Shown: positions 1 through 6,279 of the stretch, piece by piece
Layout: every line of letters starts with the position of its first letter
How positions within the stretch are numbered: position 1 is the stretch's first letter
Assembly (NCBI GenBank): GCA_937967765.1
Contig: CALCML010000062.1
Location: 1-10,880, forward strand
From: an uncultured Carnobacterium sp.
Lineage (GTDB): Bacteria > Bacillota > Bacilli > Lactobacillales > Aerococcaceae
Direction: 5' to 3'
Length of the DNA stretch: 10,880 bases
The notes under the pieces: model-generated
Seen by the model: the letters and a program-made list of their open reading frames with translations, nothing else
Database searches by the model: none
What the model was told of the DNA's origin: nothing
Made by a program: the position numbers and the translations under genes

Positions 1-377
1 GTTTAATCTGGAGTGGTCTATACTATGTAGTATTCAGATGGTTCATCACTCAATTTAACGTAGCAACTCCTGGTCGTCTTGAAGATTCTTTAGAAGCAGA
101 TGACAAACCAGTTGTTGAAACTCGTGACAGCTTGAAACAAGACAGCGTTCGTATTATCGAAGCTCTAGGTGGAGCAGAAAATATCGAAGACGTGGATGCT
201 TGTATCACTCGTCTACGTGTTGCCGTTAAAGAAGTTGATAAAGTTAACAAAGCAACATTGAAAGAAATCGGTGCGGTAGATGTTCTTGAAGTAAAAGGTG
301 GTATTCAAGCCATTTACGGTGCGAAAGCAATTCTTTATAAGAACAATATTAATGAAATTTTAGGTGTAGACGACTAG
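1..377 (+). CDS. PTS EIICB permease, 3' end (glucose superfamily, possibly alpha-glucoside type), partial
   Basis: This is the C-terminal part of a membrane sugar permease that imports and phosphorylates its substrate. The gene starts before the window; the frame is open from base 3 and ends at TAG 375-377 (124 visible codons). The first ~20 residues are the tail of the EIIC membrane domain, ending in the typical TPGR motif. An acidic linker follows, then a complete EIIB domain with the phosphorylation-site cysteine in DACITRLRV (Cys codon 201-203). The domain ends in VKGGIQAIYGAKA. The EIIC-then-EIIB order is that of PtsG, NagE and MalP/GlvC proteins, and not of MurP or TreP, where EIIB comes first. 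No EIIA domain is fused, so phosphate must come from a separate EIIA; the one at 1333-1827 is a natural candidate. Substrate is not fixed by the visible part. The C-terminal tail and the RpiR neighbour suggest maltose/alpha-glucoside, but this is inference. Confidence 0.88.
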   Translation, partial: LIWSGLYYVVFRWFITQFNVATPGRLEDSLEADDKPVVETRDSLKQDSVRIIEALGGAENIEDVDACITRLRVAVKEVDKVNKATLKEIGAVDVLEVKGGIQAIYGAKAILYKNNINEILGVDD

Positions 378-396
378 TCAGTTAAAACACCTTTGT

Positions 397-436
397 AGAT
401 GGACTGGCCCAAAAGATCGGTCCATCTTTTATTTTT
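397..436 (+). terminator. Rho-independent terminator after the EIICB gene
   Basis: AGATGGAC (397-404) pairs with GTCCATCT (420-427), with further wobble pairs inside. A T-rich tract follows (TTTTATTTTT). It lies 20 bases after the EIICB stop and separates that gene from the regulator transcript. Confidence 0.85.
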
Positions 437-466
437 GAAAAAAGGCAAAATCTTTTTAGAAACCTG

Positions 467-475
467 TGCTATAAT
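467..475 (+). promoter_or_regulatory. Extended -10 promoter for the RpiR-EIIA unit
   Basis: TGC followed by a perfect TATAAT (470-475) forms an extended -10 element. No good -35 box sits 16-18 bases upstream, which is tolerated when TGn is present. The predicted start near 482 gives a leader of about 23 bases, with AAGGGG (491-496) as ribosome binding site. Confidence 0.7.
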
Positions 476-504
476 GAAGGTAACAATGCAAAGGGGAAAA
501 GCAG

Positions 505-1320
505 ATGTTGTCATTTGAGAAAAAAGTAGCGCCGATGATTGAATCGATTTACGATACGTTGACACCGATTGAAAAAACGATTGCGAAATATTTCTTGGGT
601 ATAATTCCGGAAAATGAATCGCTATCCGCTCAAGAAGTATCAAAGAGATTATTTGTATCGATTCCATCCTTAACACGATTTGCTCAAAAGTGTGGCTATA
701 AGGGATATCGAGAGTTTATTTATGATTATCAAAAGGGAAAGCAAGAAGAGACAAACTTGCATAATGATTTAACCAAAATTGTGTTAGACGATTATGCAGA
801 CCTCTTAACGAAATCCTTCTCCCTCATCAATGAAGCGCAGCTGATTCATGTGTGTGACATGCTTAGTAAGGCTAAGCGCGTGTATATCTACGGACAAGGA
901 AGTTCCGGGTTAGCAGCGTTGGAGATGAAGTTTAGGTTTATGCGACTCGGGATGATTTGTGAGGCCATTACGGATTTACATACGATGCTCATGAACCGCG
1001 TATTAGTCGATGAAGATTGTCTTGTGATTGGCATTACGGTGTCGGCCAACGAAAGTGTTGTGAATGCCGTAAATATCGCAAAACTTCAAGGAGCAAAAAC
1101 GGTTCTTATTACCTCTAAGAAGAGCGAAGAGTTGCAACAGGATTGTGACGAGTTAGTGCTCATCGCGATGAAGAATGCCTTAGAGCAAGGAACGACCATT
1201 ACACCGCAATTCCCAGTTCTTGTCATTGTCGATATTTTATATAGTTACTACAAGGAAATCGATAAGGAACGCAAACGCTCGATTTTCTCAAATACATTAC
1301 ATGCCATTCAACCAGAATAA
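505..1320 (+). CDS. RpiR/MurR-family transcriptional regulator (HTH + SIS domains)
   Basis: This is a 271-residue DNA-binding regulator that senses a phosphosugar. The N-terminal ~77 residues form an RpiR-type helix-turn-helix; LSAQEVSKRLFVSIPSLTRF carries the turn and recognition helices. The C-terminal half (about residues 120-250) is a sugar isomerase (SIS) domain with GQGSSG at residues 130-135 as the phosphosugar-binding loop, followed by MKFRFMRLG and the ITVSANE strand-loop. Length is near the usual 270-290 of the family. The ATG start has AAGGGG eight bases upstream. The EIIA gene begins 12 bases after the stop, so the two are co-transcribed. The family includes both repressors (MurR, RpiR) and activators (GlvR of Bacillus subtilis). 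Its position between an EIICB gene and an EIIA gene implies control of that sugar system, with the phosphorylated import product as likely effector. Confidence 0.92.
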   Translation: MLSFEKKVAPMIESIYDTLTPIEKTIAKYFLGIIPENESLSAQEVSKRLFVSIPSLTRFAQKCGYKGYREFIYDYQKGKQEETNLHNDLTKIVLDDYADLLTKSFSLINEAQLIHVCDMLSKAKRVYIYGQGSSGLAALEMKFRFMRLGMICEAITDLHTMLMNRVLVDEDCLVIGITVSANESVVNAVNIAKLQGAKTVLITSKKSEELQQDCDELVLIAMKNALEQGTTITPQFPVLVIVDILYSYYKEIDKERKRSIFSNTLHAIQPE

Positions 1321-1332
1321 GGAGACGATAAA

Positions 1333-1827
1333 ATGTTTGGATTTTTTAAAAAGAATCAAGTAGAAAAAGAAGTACCAGTATTTGCACTGGCTGGCGGAGA
1401 AATTGTTCCCATTACTACTGTGAACGATCCAGTGTTTGCAGGCAAAATGATGGGGGATGGATTTGCAGTGATTCCTTCAAGTGGTGTGATTACTTCTCCG
1501 GTGAAAGGGGAAGTGGTGAATGTCTTTCCAACACTTCACGCTGTAGGGATTCAAACTGCTGGTGGATTAGAAGTACTCGTTCATATGGGAATTGATACTG
1601 TTGAATTAAAAGGGGATCCTTTTGAAACGACAGTAACAGTCGGCCAAAAGGTAGATGAACATACAGTGTTATCTACAGTGGACCTAGAAGCGTTAAAAGA
1701 AGCCGGGAAAGATACTGCGATGATGGTTCTCTTTACGAATATGGATAAAGTAGAATCGATTTCTATTGCAAAAGAAGGAACAGTTACAGGAAAAGCAGAA
1801 GTAGGAAAAGTAACGTTAAAAGCGTAA
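1333..1827 (+). CDS. Free-standing PTS EIIA component, glucose superfamily (Crr-like)
   Basis: This 164-residue soluble protein relays phosphate from HPr to an EIIB domain. It has the two histidines of the IIA-Glc active site at the right spacing: His69 in PTLHAVGI and His84 in LVHMGIDTVELKG, 15 residues apart as in E. coli IIA-Glc (His75/His90). His84 is the phospho-acceptor. The fold markers PVKGEVV near residues 57-63 and the GQKV turn are present. It stands alone and is not fused to a permease, unlike the EIICBA form of B. subtilis PtsG. The start ATG has AAGGAG eight bases upstream, overlapping the regulator stop codon. The locus suggests that it serves the EIICB at 1-377, though such EIIAs can feed several permeases. 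A role in inducer exclusion, as for enteric Crr, is not established in Firmicutes. Confidence 0.93.
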   Translation: MFGFFKKNQVEKEVPVFALAGGEIVPITTVNDPVFAGKMMGDGFAVIPSSGVITSPVKGEVVNVFPTLHAVGIQTAGGLEVLVHMGIDTVELKGDPFETTVTVGQKVDEHTVLSTVDLEALKEAGKDTAMMVLFTNMDKVESISIAKEGTVTGKAEVGKVTLKA

Positions 1828-1839
1828 TGAAATCAAAAT

Positions 1840-1867
1840 AACCTCCGCTCAAGTTTGAGCGGAGGTT
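1840..1867. terminator. Strong hairpin terminator, probably bidirectional (EIIA and lexA)
   Basis: AACCTCCGCTCAA (1840-1852) is the exact reverse complement of TTGAGCGGAGGTT (1855-1867). The plus strand continues TTTTCGTTT. Read on the minus strand, the hairpin is followed by TATTTTGATTT. It lies 13 bases after the EIIA stop and 10 bases beyond the lexA stop, so it can end both converging transcripts. Confidence 0.92.
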
Positions 1868-1877
1868 TTCGTTTGGT

Positions 1878-2501
1878 TTAGAAAATACGACTGCGATATA
1901 AGCTAACGACTTTTCCTAAAATCGTACAGTTCGGTAAGATAATAGGGTCCATCGTGTCATTTTCTGGCTCTAGGCGTACATGGTCGCTTTCGAGATAGAA
2001 TCTCTTACAAGTTGCAGTGTCTTCTTCGGTCATCGCAATAACGATTTCACCGTTTGAGGCAGTTGATTGTTTACGGACAATGACAGAATCGCCATCAAAG
2101 ATACCAGCATTAATCATACTGTCTCCTTTAATACGAAGCATAAATAAATCATCTGCATCGTTTTGCAAATCTGGTGGGATTGGGAAGAAGTCACTTGCTT
2201 CTTCTACAGCAAGAATTGGTTCACCGGCTGTAACCACACCAAGCATTGGAATCGCCGTTGATTTAGCGCCGATTGCTTTGAGCCCAGCCATCGTTAATTC
2301 AATGGCACGTGGTTTACTTGGGTCACGTTGAATTAAGCCGTTTTTCTCAAGTCTTGATAAGTGACCATGAACGGTAGAAGTCGAAGAGAGTTGAACGGCG
2401 TTACAAATTTCACGCACTGTTGGCGGATAACCGTGCTCTTGAACTTCTTTATAAATAAATTGTAATACATCTAATTGTCTAGAATCTTTTAAATTTGTCA
2501 T
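1878..2501 (-). CDS. lexA: LexA SOS repressor / self-cleaving protease
   Basis: This is the SOS-response repressor. It binds SOS boxes as a dimer and cleaves itself when activated by RecA filaments. With the start chosen here it is 207 residues, close to the 205 of B. subtilis LexA. The winged helix domain spans residues 1-70 ([20 protein letters not shown], then [13 protein letters not shown]). The cleavage site is Ala92-Gly93 in VVTAGEPI. The catalytic pair is Ser128 in IKGDSM and Lys166 in CKRFY; the residue before this lysine is Cys, usually Val in this family. The start ATG at 2501 is preceded by AAGGAG at 2515-2510, eight bases away. An in-frame upstream ATG at 2555 would lie in the promoter and SOS box and adds 18 non-conserved residues, so it is rejected. 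It is divergent from ynzC, and its own promoter carries a LexA box, so it is autoregulated. Confidence 0.97.
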   Translation of the reverse strand: MTNLKDSRQLDVLQFIYKEVQEHGYPPTVREICNAVQLSSTSTVHGHLSRLEKNGLIQRDPSKPRAIELTMAGLKAIGAKSTAIPMLGVVTAGEPILAVEEASDFFPIPPDLQNDADDLFMLRIKGDSMINAGIFDGDSVIVRKQSTASNGEIVIAMTEEDTATCKRFYLESDHVRLEPENDTMDPIILPNCTILGKVVSLYRSRIF

Positions 2502-2525
2502 CGGAACATCTCCTTCTTTGAGACT

Positions 2526-2555
2526 AGTGTAACACACTTTGTAAACAGAAATCAA
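2526..2555 (-). promoter_or_regulatory. lexA promoter
   Basis: On the minus strand, TTGATT (2555-2550) and TACACT (2531-2526) are separated by 18 bases. TGT directly before TACACT gives an extended -10. Transcription would start near 2519, leaving a short leader that contains just the AAGGAG site. The LexA box overlaps the -35 element. Confidence 0.65.
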
Positions 2556-2566
2556 ACAAATGTTCG
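2553..2566. promoter_or_regulatory. LexA operator (SOS box)
   Basis: On the minus strand the site reads CGAACATTTGTTTG, a full match to the Firmicute core CGAAC-N4-GTTYG. It overlaps the lexA -35 by three bases (2553-2555), as expected for autorepression. It ends about 17 bases before the proposed -35 of the divergent ynzC gene, so it may control that gene too. I see only one convincing box; the other AAC/GTT pairs in the gap are half-sites. Confidence 0.88.
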
Positions 2567-2583
2567 CATGTTAGTCATATTTT

Positions 2584-2612
2584 TAGGAAAAAGTTTTGTC
2601 TCGTGATACACT
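2584..2612 (+). promoter_or_regulatory. Putative ynzC promoter
   Basis: TGA followed by TACACT (2607-2612) makes an extended -10. The hexamer 17 bases upstream, TAGGAA (2584-2589), is a poor -35. The predicted start is near 2619, just ahead of the ribosome binding site. Confidence 0.5.
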
Positions 2613-2644
2613 AGGAGACGAAACGAAGGAAAGGAATGACAAAC

Positions 2645-2893
2645 ATGTTATCACCAGAAAAGATTAATCGTATTAATGAATTAGCAAAAAAGAAAAAAGA
2701 AGGAAAACTCACTCCAACGGAAGAAAAGGAACAACAACTCTTGCGCCAAGAGTATTTAGAAGCTTTTCGTGGAGGTATGCGTAATCATATCGAGGGGCTA
2801 AAAGTAGTCGATAATGAGGGCAATGACGTTACTCCTGACAAACTAAAAGCGATCCAAAAAGAAAAAGGATTGCATAACCGAGACGCAGAATAG
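2645..2893 (+). CDS. ynzC: DUF896 family protein YnzC
   Basis: This is a small, highly charged, helical cytosolic protein of unknown function. The DUF896 signature is clear: [19 protein letters not shown], then an [19 protein letters not shown] helix, then [18 protein letters not shown] near the end. At 82 residues it is close to B. subtilis YnzC (77). The start at 2645 aligns with the N-terminus of known homologues and has AAAGGA (2630-2635) nine bases upstream. An in-frame ATG at 2636 would add MTN and has AAGGA five bases upstream, so it cannot be excluded. In B. subtilis ynzC is the last gene of the LexA-controlled yneA-yneB-ynzC operon, divergent from lexA and followed by tkt. Here the same flanks are kept but yneA and yneB are absent. 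Likely SOS-linked by context and by the nearby LexA box; no activity can be read from the sequence. Confidence 0.93.
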   Translation: MLSPEKINRINELAKKKKEGKLTPTEEKEQQLLRQEYLEAFRGGMRNHIEGLKVVDNEGNDVTPDKLKAIQKEKGLHNRDAE

Positions 2894-2900
2894 AGGTGAG

Positions 2901-2930
2901 AAGGCTGAATTTTTCAGCCTTTTTATTTTT
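2901..2930 (+). terminator. Rho-independent terminator after ynzC
   Basis: AAGGCTGAA (2901-2909) pairs with TTCAGCCTT (2913-2921) around a three-base T loop. TTTTATTTTT follows. It sits 8 bases after the ynzC stop, so tkt needs its own promoter. Confidence 0.9.
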
Positions 2931-3008
2931 GCAAAATATGCGGAATTCATGAAAGAAATATGTTGTTTGCAAGGGGTTACTATCTTTTATTTATCATAAA
3001 AATAACGG

Positions 3009-3037
3009 TTGCAAAAGGCCCGGTAGCTTAGTAAAAT
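3009..3037 (+). promoter_or_regulatory. tkt promoter
   Basis: TTGCAA (3009-3014), a 17-base spacer and TAAAAT (3032-3037) form a good SigA-type promoter. It lies between the ynzC terminator and the tkt ribosome binding site AAGGAG (3072-3077). A second TTGCAA at 2967-2972 has no well-spaced -10. I found no catabolite-responsive element in this gap. Confidence 0.7.
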
Positions 3038-3084
3038 AGAAGAGTAAGTTCCAGTACGGAAAACAAATTTTAAGGAGTGATTGT

Positions 3085-5079
3085 ATGTTTGATAAAACCG
3101 ATCAACTAGCAGTAAATACAATTCGTACACTAAGTATGGATGCGATTCAAGCTGCGAATTCAGGACACCCTGGACTACCAATGGGTGCGGCACCAATGGC
3201 TTATGTACTTTGGTCTAAATATTTGAAAGTAAACCCAAAACGTTCTACTTGGGTCGATCGCGATCGCTTTGTATTATCAGCAGGTCATGGATCTGCAATG
3301 TTATATGCTTTATTACATTTATCAGGCTATGACTTATCGATTGAAGATGTGAAAAACTTCCGTCAACTTGGAAGTAAAACGCCAGGACACCCAGAAGTAC
3401 ATGACACGGATGGGGTAGATGCAACAACGGGTCCTCTTGGCCAAGGATTTGCTAACGCTGTTGGGATGGCCATGGCTGAAGCGCACTTAGCTGCAAAATT
3501 CAACCGTGAAGGCTACCCAGTAGTTGACCACCACACATATGTATTATGTGGTGACGGGGACTTAATGGAAGGTATTTCTTATGAGGCAGCATCTTTAGCT
3601 GGAACATTGAAATTAAACAAATTAATCGTGCTATACGATTCAAACGACATCTGCTTAGATGGCCCATTAAATAAAGTGTTCAACGAAGACGTGAAGAAAC
3701 GCTTCAAAGGATTAGGTTGGAACTATATCCGTGTTGAAGATGGAAATGATTTAGACGAAATCGCTGAAGCTATCGAAGAAGCACAATGCCAAAAAGAAAA
3801 ACCAACGATTATCGAAGTGAAAACCATCATTGGTTACGGTGCGCCAAACCAAGGAACTAATAAAGTTCACGGGGCTCCTTTAGGACCTGACGGCATTGCT
3901 GCAACAAAAGCAAACTATGGATGGGAATATGGCCCATTTGAAGTGCCAGAAGAAGTGCAACACCGTTTCGACAAATTATTAGTGCAAACGGGTGAAAATG
4001 ACTACAACGAATGGAAAGAAGTATTCGAAGGCTATAAACAAGCTTATCCAGAACTTGCAAAAGAATTCGAAGATAGCTTTGCAGAAAACATCGAAGTAGA
4101 CTTAGAAAAAGTATTACCTTCATATGAATTTGGTAGCCCAGCAATGGCTTCTCGTGTGACAAGCCAAGCTGCGATTCAAGAATTAGGAAAACACATTCCA
4201 TTCTTCTGGGGTGGATCTGCGGACCTTTCTTCATCAAACAATACAATGAATAAAGCAGATACAGACTTCTCACACGAAAATTACGGTGGAAGAAATATCT
4301 GGTTTGGGGTTCGTGAATTCGCAATGGGAGCTGCGATGAACGGTATGCTTCTTCATGGTGGTAACCGTGTATATGGAGGAACATTCTTCGTATTCGCAGA
4401 TTACTTAAAAGCAGCAATGCGTGTTGCAGCTATTTCTCACTTACCAGCAATTTACGTGTATACTCATGACTCTATTGCTGTTGGGGAAGATGGACCAACG
4501 CATGAACCAATCGAACAATTGGCAGCGTTCCGTGCAACTCCAAACTTAAACGTGATTCGTCCTGCTGACGGTAACGAAGTATCTGCTGCTTGGAAAGTGG
4601 CTGTAGAAGCAAAAGACCGTCCAACAGTATTAGTATTCTCACGTCAAAACTTACCAGTACTTGAACATTCACAAGAATTAGCTTATGAAGGGGTTAAACG
4701 TGGGGCATATGTGGTTAGCCCACAAAAATGCGATACTCCAGAAGGTATCTTAATTGCGACAGGTTCTGAAGTGGCTCTTGCCATTGAAGCGCAAAAAGTT
4801 CTTGCGGAAGAAGGAATTGATGTATCTGTTGTTTCAATGCCATCAATGAATTTATTCGAAGAACAACCAAAAGAATACCGTGAATCAGTATTACCAAGCG
4901 ATGTTCGTAAACGTGTTGCCGTTGAAATGGGCGCAAGCTTTGGATGGGGACAATACGTTGGTTTAGATGGGGCTACTGTGACAATCGACCGCTTCGGTTT
5001 ATCTGGTAACGGAAATAAAGTCATGGAAACATTAGGATTCACTGTAGAAAATGTAGTGAATACATTTAAATCTTTATAA
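3085..5079 (+). CDS. tkt: Transketolase
   Basis: This is a thiamine-diphosphate enzyme of the non-oxidative pentose phosphate pathway. It moves two-carbon ketol units between ketose and aldose phosphates, linking glycolysis to ribose-5-phosphate and erythrose-4-phosphate. It is 664 residues, the standard length. Visible marks are SGHPGLPMG with His28, the diphosphate/Mg motif GDGDLMEG starting at residue 156 and ending in the DSN segment, the [15 protein letters not shown] substrate loop of the pyrimidine domain, and the catalytic glutamate in VREFAMGA at residue 411, the same number as in E. coli TktA. The C-terminal domain (about 530-664) includes GSEVALA and [11 protein letters not shown]. 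The start ATG has AAGGAG seven bases upstream. It is flanked by terminators on both sides, so it is monocistronic. Its place next to ynzC and lexA matches B. subtilis. Codon use looks like that of a well-expressed gene. Confidence 0.98.
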   Translation: MFDKTDQLAVNTIRTLSMDAIQAANSGHPGLPMGAAPMAYVLWSKYLKVNPKRSTWVDRDRFVLSAGHGSAMLYALLHLSGYDLSIEDVKNFRQLGSKTPGHPEVHDTDGVDATTGPLGQGFANAVGMAMAEAHLAAKFNREGYPVVDHHTYVLCGDGDLMEGISYEAASLAGTLKLNKLIVLYDSNDICLDGPLNKVFNEDVKKRFKGLGWNYIRVEDGNDLDEIAEAIEEAQCQKEKPTIIEVKTIIGYGAPNQGTNKVHGAPLGPDGIAATKANYGWEYGPFEVPEEVQHRFDKLLVQTGENDYNEWKEVFEGYKQAYPELAKEFEDSFAENIEVDLEKVLPSYEFGSPAMASRVTSQAAIQELGKHIPFFWGGSADLSSSNNTMNKADTDFSHENYGGRNIWFGVREFAMGAAMNGMLLHGGNRVYGGTFFVFADYLKAAMRVAAISHLPAIYVYTHDSIAVGEDGPTHEPIEQLAAFRATPNLNVIRPADGNEVSAAWKVAVEAKDRPTVLVFSRQNLPVLEHSQELAYEGVKRGAYVVSPQKCDTPEGILIATGSEVALAIEAQKVLAEEGIDVSVVSMPSMNLFEEQPKEYRESVLPSDVRKRVAVEMGASFGWGQYVGLDGATVTIDRFGLSGNGNKVMETLGFTVENVVNTFKSL

Positions 5080-5096
5080 AAATAAGTTAGAATAAG

Positions 5097-5137
5097 AGAT
5101 TGAAGGTCTGGTATATCAGGCTTTCAATCTTTTTTTG
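5097..5137 (+). terminator. Rho-independent terminator after tkt
   Basis: A 15-pair stem with a TATA loop: 5097-5111 (AGATTGAAGGTCTGG) pairs with 5116-5130 (TCAGGCTTTCAATCT) including four G-T wobbles. A run of T follows from 5131. It ends about 15 bases before the azlC start, leaving little room for an azlC promoter downstream of it. Confidence 0.9.
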
Positions 5138-5152
5138 TTTTTAGGAGAATCT

Positions 5153-5851
5153 ATGAACGAATTGAAACAAGCATTTAAGATTAGTTTACCCATCTGTTTC
5201 GGGTATATCTTTTTAGGGATTGCATTTGCACTCTTGATGTCACAAGAAGGCTTTCCTGCTTGGGCATCTATTTTTTCAAGTGTATTTGTATATGCAGGAT
5301 CCATGCAGTTTGCTCTTGTCTCGTTTATGAGCGCAGGGATGAGCTTTTGGATGATTGCGGTAATGACATTATTTATTAATGCCAGAATGTTATTTTACGG
5401 CGTTAGCTTTATTGATGAATTTAAAAAACTAGGGTGGAAGGCATTTTATTTAATTTTCGCCTTATCAGATGAAACCTTCTCGCTATTAGTAGGGATGAAA
5501 CAAACGAAGAGAGAAGGCAGTGAACAAGTGATGGTTTATGTCGGACTCTTGAATCACTGCTATTGGGTTCTTGGAACGATTATTGGGGTTGTCATCGGTG
5601 AATTTCTTCCGTTTTCAACAAAGGGAATCGATTTTTCAATGACCGCACTCTTTGTCGTGATTCTTGTGAACCAATTGAAAAAGGCAGACCGCTATTTCCC
5701 ATTTATCATTGGGGGAGTCAGCGCGATTTTCTTTTTACTTCTTGTTGGAAAACAATATTTCTTAGTGTGCGCATTAGCGACAACGATGATTGGATTAATT
5801 GTTATTTTCGAACGTGAGAAACTACAAATGAAGGAGGAAGAAAATGAGTAA
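5153..5851 (+). CDS. azlC: AzlC family branched-chain amino acid exporter, large subunit
   Basis: This 232-residue inner-membrane protein is the large subunit of an AzlCD-type exporter; the B. subtilis homologue confers azaleucine resistance by exporting branched-chain amino acids. Hydrophobic segments lie near residues 10-30, 38-60, 64-84, 98-115, 128-152, 162-175, 182-200 and 202-219. AzlC hallmarks are the YAGSMQF segment (47-53), NARMLFYG (76-83) and LSDETFSL (104-111). The tail is charged and cytosolic. The ATG at 5153 has AGGAG five bases upstream. An in-frame TTG at 5135 lies within the terminator T-run and has no ribosome binding site, so it is rejected. It overlaps azlD by 8 bases, which implies translational coupling. 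No clear promoter separates it from tkt; it may depend on partial read-through or on a promoter hidden within the end of tkt. Exact substrate is inferred from family. Confidence 0.93.
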   Translation: MNELKQAFKISLPICFGYIFLGIAFALLMSQEGFPAWASIFSSVFVYAGSMQFALVSFMSAGMSFWMIAVMTLFINARMLFYGVSFIDEFKKLGWKAFYLIFALSDETFSLLVGMKQTKREGSEQVMVYVGLLNHCYWVLGTIIGVVIGEFLPFSTKGIDFSMTALFVVILVNQLKKADRYFPFIIGGVSAIFFLLLVGKQYFLVCALATTMIGLIVIFEREKLQMKEEENE

Positions 5852-6167
5852 TACATATATTATTCTTGCTCTTATTACTAGTGGAGTCGTGACTTTTGCA
5901 ATCCGATTATTCCCGTTTCTAGTGCTCCGTAATCAAACGAACTTATCGACCCGCATGCAGTTTATTTCGGCGGTCTTACCACAAGCCATTATTACGATTC
6001 TAGTCGTTTATTGCCTGAAGGATATTTCGTTTATAAACGCACCATTTGGGGTTCCAGAACTCATTGCCGTCGCGATTGTCGTCTTATTGCAATGGTGGAA
6101 GGAGAATACTTTGCTTAGTATCTTTGTTCCAACGGTCATTTATATGGTGTTATTACAAGTGATGTAA
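5844..6167 (+). CDS. azlD: AzlD family branched-chain amino acid exporter, small subunit
   Basis: This is the small membrane partner of AzlC, 107 residues, the usual size. Four hydrophobic stretches are visible (about 5-28, 41-58, 69-84, 90-106). Family marks are VTFAIRLFPFLVL near the N-terminus and ISAVLPQAIITILVVYCL in the middle. Its ATG lies inside the end of azlC (8-base overlap) and is served by AAGGAGG at 5831-5837, within azlC. Both subunits are normally needed for export. A 22-base palindrome touches its stop codon. Confidence 0.92.
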   Translation: MSNTYIILALITSGVVTFAIRLFPFLVLRNQTNLSTRMQFISAVLPQAIITILVVYCLKDISFINAPFGVPELIAVAIVVLLQWWKENTLLSIFVPTVIYMVLLQVM

Positions 6168-6189
6168 AAATTAACATATATGTTAATTT
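6168..6189. repeat. Perfect 22-bp AT-rich palindrome after azlD
   Basis: AAATTAACATA is followed directly by its exact reverse complement TATGTTAATTT, with no spacer, starting on the base after the azlD stop. It could be a weak terminator hairpin, since the right arm ends in ATTTC, or an operator for a dimeric regulator. It has only two G-C pairs and no usable loop without melting the centre, so it is a poor terminator. It is about 50 bases upstream of the proposed ymdB -10. Confidence 0.75.
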
Positions 6190-6238
6190 CAGTTCCCTAG
6201 TCTAGAGTTGTATCTAGGTATTTTCTAGCCTTATTTTA

Positions 6239-6247
6239 TGGTAAAAT
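6239..6247 (+). promoter_or_regulatory. Extended -10 promoter for the ymdB-mutS-mutL unit
   Basis: TGG directly before TAAAAT (6242-6247) gives an extended -10. No good -35 is visible at 6218-6224 (TATTTT-like). Start of transcription would be near 6254, giving a leader of about 25 bases that carries AAAGAGG before the ymdB ATG. Confidence 0.6.
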
Positions 6248-6279
6248 AGAGCTACATTGATTTAGAAAGAGGCACTCTT

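Noticed and set aside
132..377. Separate small EIIB gene starting at TTG 132
   Set aside because: The frame is open back to the window start and encodes the EIIC tail and linker, so this is the end of a fused EIICB.
2017..2331. Plus-strand open frame of 104 codons opposite lexA
   Set aside because: It is the complement of the LexA core coding region; composition and lack of a start signal mark it as a shadow.
2502..2555. Longer lexA start (ATG at 2555), adding 18 residues
   Set aside because: The extra codons overlap the promoter and the SOS box, are not conserved in LexA, and lack a ribosome binding site; the ATG at 2501 has AAGGAG at ideal spacing.
2961..2997. Second tkt promoter from TTGCAA at 2967 with TATCAT
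   Set aside because: The spacing is 19 bases and the -10 is poor; the TTGCAA-17-TAAAAT promoter at 3009-3037 is clearly better.
3857..4417. 186-codon open frame antisense to tkt
   Set aside because: It is a shadow of the strongly conserved tkt frame: no ribosome binding site, leucine/arginine-rich composition and no recognisable domain.
5135..5152. TTG start for azlC at 5135
   Set aside because: It lies in the T-run of the tkt terminator with no ribosome binding site; ATG 5153 has AGGAG five bases upstream and fits the family N-terminus.
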